From: Glandiceps talaboti
Taxonomy: Eukaryota; Hemichordata; Enteropneusta; Spengelidae
Length of the DNA stretch: 20,000 nucleotides
Direction: 5' to 3'
Assembly (NCBI RefSeq): GCF_964340395.1
Contig: NC_135553.1
Location: 26,811,949 to 26,831,948 of the forward strand
In this document: positions 13,452-20,000 of the stretch, in pieces
Layout of the letters: each line of letters starts with the position of its first letter
Numbering within the stretch: the first letter of the stretch is position 1
Notes under the pieces: model-generated
What the model saw: the letters and a program-made list of their open reading frames with translations, nothing else
Told to the model about the DNA's origin: nothing
The model's database searches: none
Program-made: the position numbers and the translations under genes

Positions 13452-13520
13452 CTGCAACATAGTCAACCTCAGTTTATACACACACTGATAATACCACAGC
13501 TACTTCACTTACACCATCAG
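13452..13520 (-). promoter_or_regulatory. 3' splice site region merged with the first unit of array 2
   Basis: Read on the minus strand, the last array unit runs as AAACTGAGGTTGACT directly into ATGTTGCAG and the exon. A branch-like TTGAC lies about a dozen bases before the AG, and the pyrimidine tract is weak. Any branch point therefore has to lie in repeat-derived sequence. Confidence 0.6.
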
Positions 13521-16500
13521 TCAATCCCAGTCTACAAACACACTGATATGTTAACTACCACAGCTACCTCACTTACACCATCAGTCAACTCCAGTTTATA
13601 AACACACTGATATGTTAACTACCACGTACAGCTACCTCACTTACACCATCAGTCAACTCCAGTTTATAAACACACTGATATGTTAACTACCACAGCTACC
13701 TCACTTACACCATCAATCAGTCAACTCCAGTTTATAAACACACTGATATATTAACTACCACAGCTACCTCACTTACACCATCAGTCAATTCCAGTTTATA
13801 AACACACTGATATGTTAACTACCACAGCTACCTCACTTACACCATCAATCAGTCAACTCCAGTTTATAAACACACTGATATATTAACTACCACAGCTACC
13901 TCACTTACACCATCAATCAGTCAACTCCAGTTTATAAACACACTGATATGTTAACTACCACAGCTACCTCACTTACACCATCAATCAACTCCAGTTTATA
14001 AACACACTAATATGTTAACTACCACAGCTACCTCACTTACACCATCAATCAACTCCAGTTTATAAACACACTGATATGTTAACTACCACAGCTACCCCAC
14101 TTACACCATCAGTCAATTCCAGTCTACAAACACACTGATATGTTAACTACTATAGCTACCTCACTTACACCATCAATCAGTCAACTCCAGTTTATAAACA
14201 CACTGATATGTTAACTACCACAGCTACCTCACTTACACCATCAGTCAATTCCAGTCTACAAACACACTGATATGTTAACTACCACAGCTACTTCACTTAC
14301 ACCATCAGTCAATCCCAGTCTACAAACACACTGATATGTTAACTACCACGTACAGCTACCTCACTTACACCATCAATCAGTCAACTCCAGTTTATAAACA
14401 CACTGATATGTTAACTACCACAGCTACTTCACTTACACCATCAGTCAACTCCAGTCTACAAACACACTGATATGTTAACTACTATAGCTACCTCACTTAC
14501 ACCATCAGTCAATTCCAGTCTACAAACACACTGATATGTTAACTACCACAGCTACCTCACTTACACCATCAATCAGTCAACTCCAGTTTACAAACACACT
14601 GATATGTTAACTACTATAGCTACCTCACTTACACCATCAGTCAATTCCAGTCTACAAACACACTGATATGTTAACTACTATAGCTACCTCACTTACACCA
14701 TCAATCAGTCAACTCCAGTTTACAAACACACTGATATGTTAACTACTATAGCTACCTCACTTACACCATCAATCAGTCAACTCCAGTTTATAAACACACT
14801 GATATGTTAACTACTATAGCTACCCCACTTACACCATCAATCAGTCAATTCCAGTCTACAAACACACTGATATGTTAACTACTATAGCTACCTCACTTAC
14901 ACCATCAGTCAATTCCAGTCTACAAACACACTGATATGTTAACTACTATAGCTACCTCACTTACACCATCAATCAGTCAACTCCGGTTTATAAACACACT
15001 GATATGTTAACTACCACAGCTACCTCACTTACACCATCAGTCAATTCCAGTCTACAAACACACTGATATGTTAACTACTATAGCTACCTCACTTACACCA
15101 TCAGTCAATTCCAGTCTACAAACACACTGATATGTTAACTACTATAGCTACCTCACTTACACCATCAGTCAATTCCAGTCTACAAACACACTGATATGTT
15201 AACTACCACGTACAGCTACCTCACTTACACCATCAGTCAATTCCAGTCTACAAACACACTGATATGTTAACTACCACGTACAGCTACCTCACTTACACCA
15301 TCAGTCAATTCCAGTCTACAAACACACTGATATGTTAACTACCACGTACAGCTACCTCACTTACACCATCAGTCAATTCCAGTCTACAAACACACTGATA
15401 TGTTAACTACTATAGCTACCTCACTTACACCATCAGTCAATTCCAGTCTACAAACACACTGATATGTTAACTACTATAGCTACCTCACTTACACCATCAA
15501 TCAGTCAACTCCAGTTTACAAACACACTGATATGTTAACTACTATAGCTACCTCACTTACACCATCAGTCAATTCCAGTCTACAAACACACTGATATGTT
15601 AACTACTATAGCTACCTCACTTACACCATCAGTCAATTCCAGTCTACAAACACACTGATATGTTAACTACTATAGCTACCTCACTTACACCATCAGTCAA
15701 TTCCAGTCTACAAACACACTGATATATTAACTACTATAGCTACCTCACTTACACCATCAGTCAATTCCAGTCTACAAACACACTGATATGTTAACTACTA
15801 TAGCTACTTCACTTACACCATCAGTCAACTCCAGTCTACAAACACACTGATATGTTAACTACTATAGCTACCTCACTTACACCATCAATCAGTCAACTCC
15901 AGTTTACAAACACACTGATATGTTAACTACTATAGCTACCTCACTTACACCATCAATCAGTCAACTCCAGTTTATAAACACACTGATATGTTAACTACTA
16001 TAGCTACCTCACTTACACCATCAGTCAACTCCAGTCTACAAACACACTGATATGTTAACTACCACAGCTACCTCACTTACACCATCAGTCAACCTCAGTT
16101 TATAAACACACTGATATGTTAACTACCACAGCTACCTCACTTACACCATCAATCAGTCAACTCCAGTTTATAAACACACTGATATGTTAACTACCACAGC
16201 TACCTCACTTACACCATCAGTCAATTCCAGTCTACAAACACACTGATATGTTAACTACCACGTACAGCTACCTCACTTACACCATCAGTCAACCTCAGTT
16301 TATAAACACACTGATATGTTAACTACCACAGCTACTTCACTTACACCATCAGTCAACTCCAGTTTATAAACACACTGATATGTTAACTACCACAGCTACC
16401 TCACTTACACCATCAGTCAATTCCAGTTTATAAACACACTGATATGTTAACTACCACAGCTACCTCACTTACACCATCAGTCAACCTCAGTTTATAAACA

Positions 16501-19500
16501 CACTGATATGTTAACTACCACGTACAGCTACCTCACTTACACCATCAGTCAATTCCAGTCTACAAACACACTGATATGTTAACTACCACAGCTACCTCAC
16601 TTACACCATCAATCAGTCAACTCCAGTTTATAAACACACTGATATGTTAACTACCACAGCTACCTCACTTACACCATCAATCAGTCAACTCCAGTTTATA
16701 AACACACTGATATGTTAACTACCACAGCTACCTCACTTACACCATCAGTCAATTCCAGTTTATAAACACACTGATATGTTAACTACCACAGCTACCTCAC
16801 TTACACCATCAATCAACTCCAGTTTATAAACACACTGATATGTTAACTACCACAGCTACCTCACTTACACCATCAGTCAACCTCAGTTTATAAACACACT
16901 GATATATTAACTACCACAGCTACCTCACTTACACCATCAGTCAGTCAACTCCGGTTTATAAACACACTGATATGTTAACTACCACAGCTACCTCACTTAC
17001 ACCATCAGTCAATTCCAGTCTACAAACACACTGATATGTTAACTACCACAGCTACTTCACTTACACCATCAGTCAATTCCGGTTTATAAACACACTGATA
17101 TGTTAACTACCACAGCTACCTCACTTACACCATCAGTCAACCTCAGTTTATAAACACACTGATATGTTAACTACCACAGCTACCTCACTTACACCATCAG
17201 TCAACCTCAGTTTATAAACACACTGATATGTTAACTACCACAGCTACCTCACTTACACCATCAGTCAACTCCAGTTTATAAACACACTGATATGTTAACT
17301 ACCACAGCTACCTCACTTACACCATCAGTCAACCTCAGTTTATAAACACACTGATATATTAACTACCACAGCTACCTCACTTACACCATCAGTCAACTCC
17401 AGTTTATAAACACACTGATATGTTAACTACCACAGCTACCTCACTTACACCGTCAGTCAACTCCAGTTTATAAACACACTGATATGTTAACTACCACGTA
17501 CAGCTACCTCACTTACACCATCAATCAGTCAACTCCGGTTTATAAACACACTGATATGTTAACTACCACAGCTACCTCACTTACACCATCAGTCAACTCC
17601 AGTTTATAAACACACTGATATGTTAACTACCACAGCTACCTCACTTACACCATCAGTCAACTCCAGTTTATAAACACACTGATATGTTAACTACCACAGC
17701 TACCTCACTTACACCATCAGTCAACCTCAGTTTATAAACACACTGATATATTAACTACCACAGCTACCTCACTTACACCATCAGTCAATTCCAGTTTATA
17801 AACACACTGATATGTTAACTACCACAGCTACCTCACTTACACCATCAGTCAACCTCAGTTTATAAACACACTGATATGTTAACTACCACAGCTACCTCAC
17901 TTACACCATCAGTCAATTCCAGTTTATAAACACACTGATATGTTAACTACCACAGCTACCTCATTTACACCATCAGTCAACCTCAGTTTATAAACACACT
18001 GATATATTAACTACCACAGCTACCTCACTTACACCATCAGTCAACTCCAGTTTATAAACACACTGATATGTTAACTACCACAGCTACCTCACTTACACCA
18101 TCAGTCAACCTCAGTTTATAAACACACTGATATGTTAACTACCACAGCTACCCCACTTACACCATCAGTCAATTCCAGTTTATAAACACACTGATATGTT
18201 AACTACCACAGCTACCTCACTTACACCATCAGTCAACCTCAGTTTATAAACACACTGATATGTTAACTACCACGTACAGCTACCTCACTTACACCATCAC
18301 TCAATTCCAGTTTATAAACACACTGATATGTTAACTACCACAGCTACCTCACTTACACCATCAGTCAATTCCAGTCTACAAACACACTGATATGTTAACT
18401 ACCACAGCTACCTCACTTACACCATCAGTCAACCTCAGTTTATAAACACACTGATATGTTAACTACCACAGCTACCTCACTTACACCATCACTCAATTCC
18501 AGTTTATAAACACACTGATATGTTAACTACCACAGCTACCTCACTTACACCATCAGTCAACTCCAGTTTATAAACACACTGATATGTTAACTACCACAGC
18601 TACCTCACTTACACCATCAGTCAACTCCAGTTTATAAACACACTGATATATTAACTACCACAGCTACCTCACTTACACCATCACTCAATTCCAGTTTATA
18701 AACACACTGATATATTAACTACCACAGCTACCTCACTTACACCATCAGTCAACTCCAGTTTATAAACACACTGATATGTTAACTACCACAGCTACCTCAC
18801 TTACACCATCAGTCAATTCCAGTTTATAAACACACTGATATGTTAACTACTATAGCTACCTCACTTACACCATCAGTCAATTCCAGTCTATAAACACACT
18901 GATATGTTAACTACCACAGCTACCTCACTTACACCATCAGTCAGTCAACTCCGGTTTATAAACACACTGATATGTTAACTACCACAGCTACCTCACTTAC
19001 ACCATCAATCAACTCCAGTTTATAAACACACTGATATGTTAACTACCACAGCTACCTCACTTACACCATCAGTCAACCTCAGTTTATAAACACACTGATA
19101 TGTTAACTACCACAGCTACCTCACTTACACCATCAGTCAACTCCAGTTTATAAACACACTGATATGTTAACTACCACAGCTACCTCACTTACACCATCAG
19201 TCAACTCCAGTTTATAAACACACTGATATGTTAACTACCACAGCTACCTCACTTACACCATCAGTCAACTCCAGTTTATAAACACACTGATATGTTAACT
19301 ACCACAGCTACCTCACTTACACCATCAATCAACTCCAGTTTATAAACACACTGATATATTAACTACCACAGCTACCTCACTTACACCATCAGTCAACCTC
19401 AGTTTATAAACACACTGATATGTTAACTACCACAGCTACCTCACTTACACCATCAGTCAACCTCAGTTTATAAACACACTGATATGTTAACTACCACAGC

Positions 19501-20000
19501 TACTTCACTTACACCATCAATCAATTCCAGTCTACAAACACACTGATATGTTAACTACCACAGCTACTTCACTTACACCATCAGTCAATTCCAGTCTACA
19601 AACACACTGATATGTTAACTACCACAGCTACCTCACTTACACCATCAGTCAACTCCAGTCTACAAACACACTGATATATTAACTACCACAGCTACCTCAC
19701 TTACACCATCAATCAGTCAACTCCAGTTTATAAACACACTGATATGTTAACTACCACAGCTACCTCACTTACACCATCAGTCAATTCCAGTCTACAAACA
19801 CACTGATATGTTAACTACCACAGCTACCTCACTTACACCATCAGTCAATTCCAGTTTATAAACACACTGATATGTTAACTACCACAGCTACCTCACTTAC
19901 ACCATCACTCAATTCCAGTCTACAAACACACTGATATGTTAACTACCACAGCTACTTCACTTACACCATCAGTCAATTCCAGTTTATAAACACACTGATA
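13461..20000. repeat. Tandem array 2: 64-bp minisatellite, about 100 copies, open at right
   Basis: Units of 64 bp run head to tail to the end of the window. Landmarks of a unit in + orientation are TCAGTCAACTCCAG, TTTATAAACACACTGATATG, TTAACTACCACAGCTACC and TCACTTACACCA. Common variants are four-base insertions (ATCA in the ATCAATCAGTC form, GTAC in ACCACGTACAGC), CCTCAG for CTCCAG, GTCTACAAAC for GTTTATAAAC and ACTATAGCT for ACCACAGCT. The unit is not a multiple of three and contains stops, so it is non-coding. By hand count a consensus unit has 20 C and 5 G on the + strand. The first unit, at 13461-13520, is short and diverged. The array lies in the intron upstream of the GH31 DPAIS exon. 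Confidence 0.97.

Overview
This is intron-rich animal DNA. It is AT-rich and dominated by tandem repeats, with GT-AG (and one GC-AG) introns, microsatellites, a 5'-truncated non-LTR retrotransposon and diverged dispersed repeats. The repeat style and the retrotransposon type suggest a marine invertebrate such as a mollusc or lancelet, but the sequence does not fix the phylum.

The only host gene I can support lies on the minus strand between 13451 and 11221. Four consecutive exons (13451-13341, 12949-12836, 12239-12149, 11338-11221) splice in frame into about 144 residues from the catalytic domain of a glycoside hydrolase family 31 alpha-glucosidase. The fragment resembles lysosomal acid alpha-glucosidase or the maltase/sucrase type and includes the catalytic nucleophile. 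None of these exons appears as a long open reading frame, so an ORF scan misses the gene. Upstream exons lie to the right of the window and downstream exons were not found to the left.

Layout from left to right: 1-146 dispersed repeat A, copy 1; 337-742 dispersed repeat B, copy 1; 974-8237 a 7.3-kb tandem array of 64-bp units (array 1) with nested higher-order structure; 8281-8370 a (TG)n tract; 8371-9385 a 5'-truncated LINE on the minus strand; 9386-9462 a TG/TCTG tract; 9463-9599 repeat A, copy 2; 10643-11102 repeat B, copy 2; 11221-13451 the four exons with introns of 810, 596 and 391 bp, the 810-bp intron holding a compound microsatellite; 13461-20000 and beyond a second tandem array, also of 64-bp units but unrelated in sequence (array 2).

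Array 2 fills the end of the intron upstream of the first visible exon and stops only 9 bp before its 3' splice site. If the gene continues to the left, everything from 11220 down to base 1, including array 1, lies in one intron of more than 11 kb that starts with a non-canonical GC donor. The main interest is therefore a glycosidase gene with kilobase-scale 64-bp minisatellites in two of its introns. One of these puts a GTAAGT donor-like word in nearly every unit on the transcribed sense strand.
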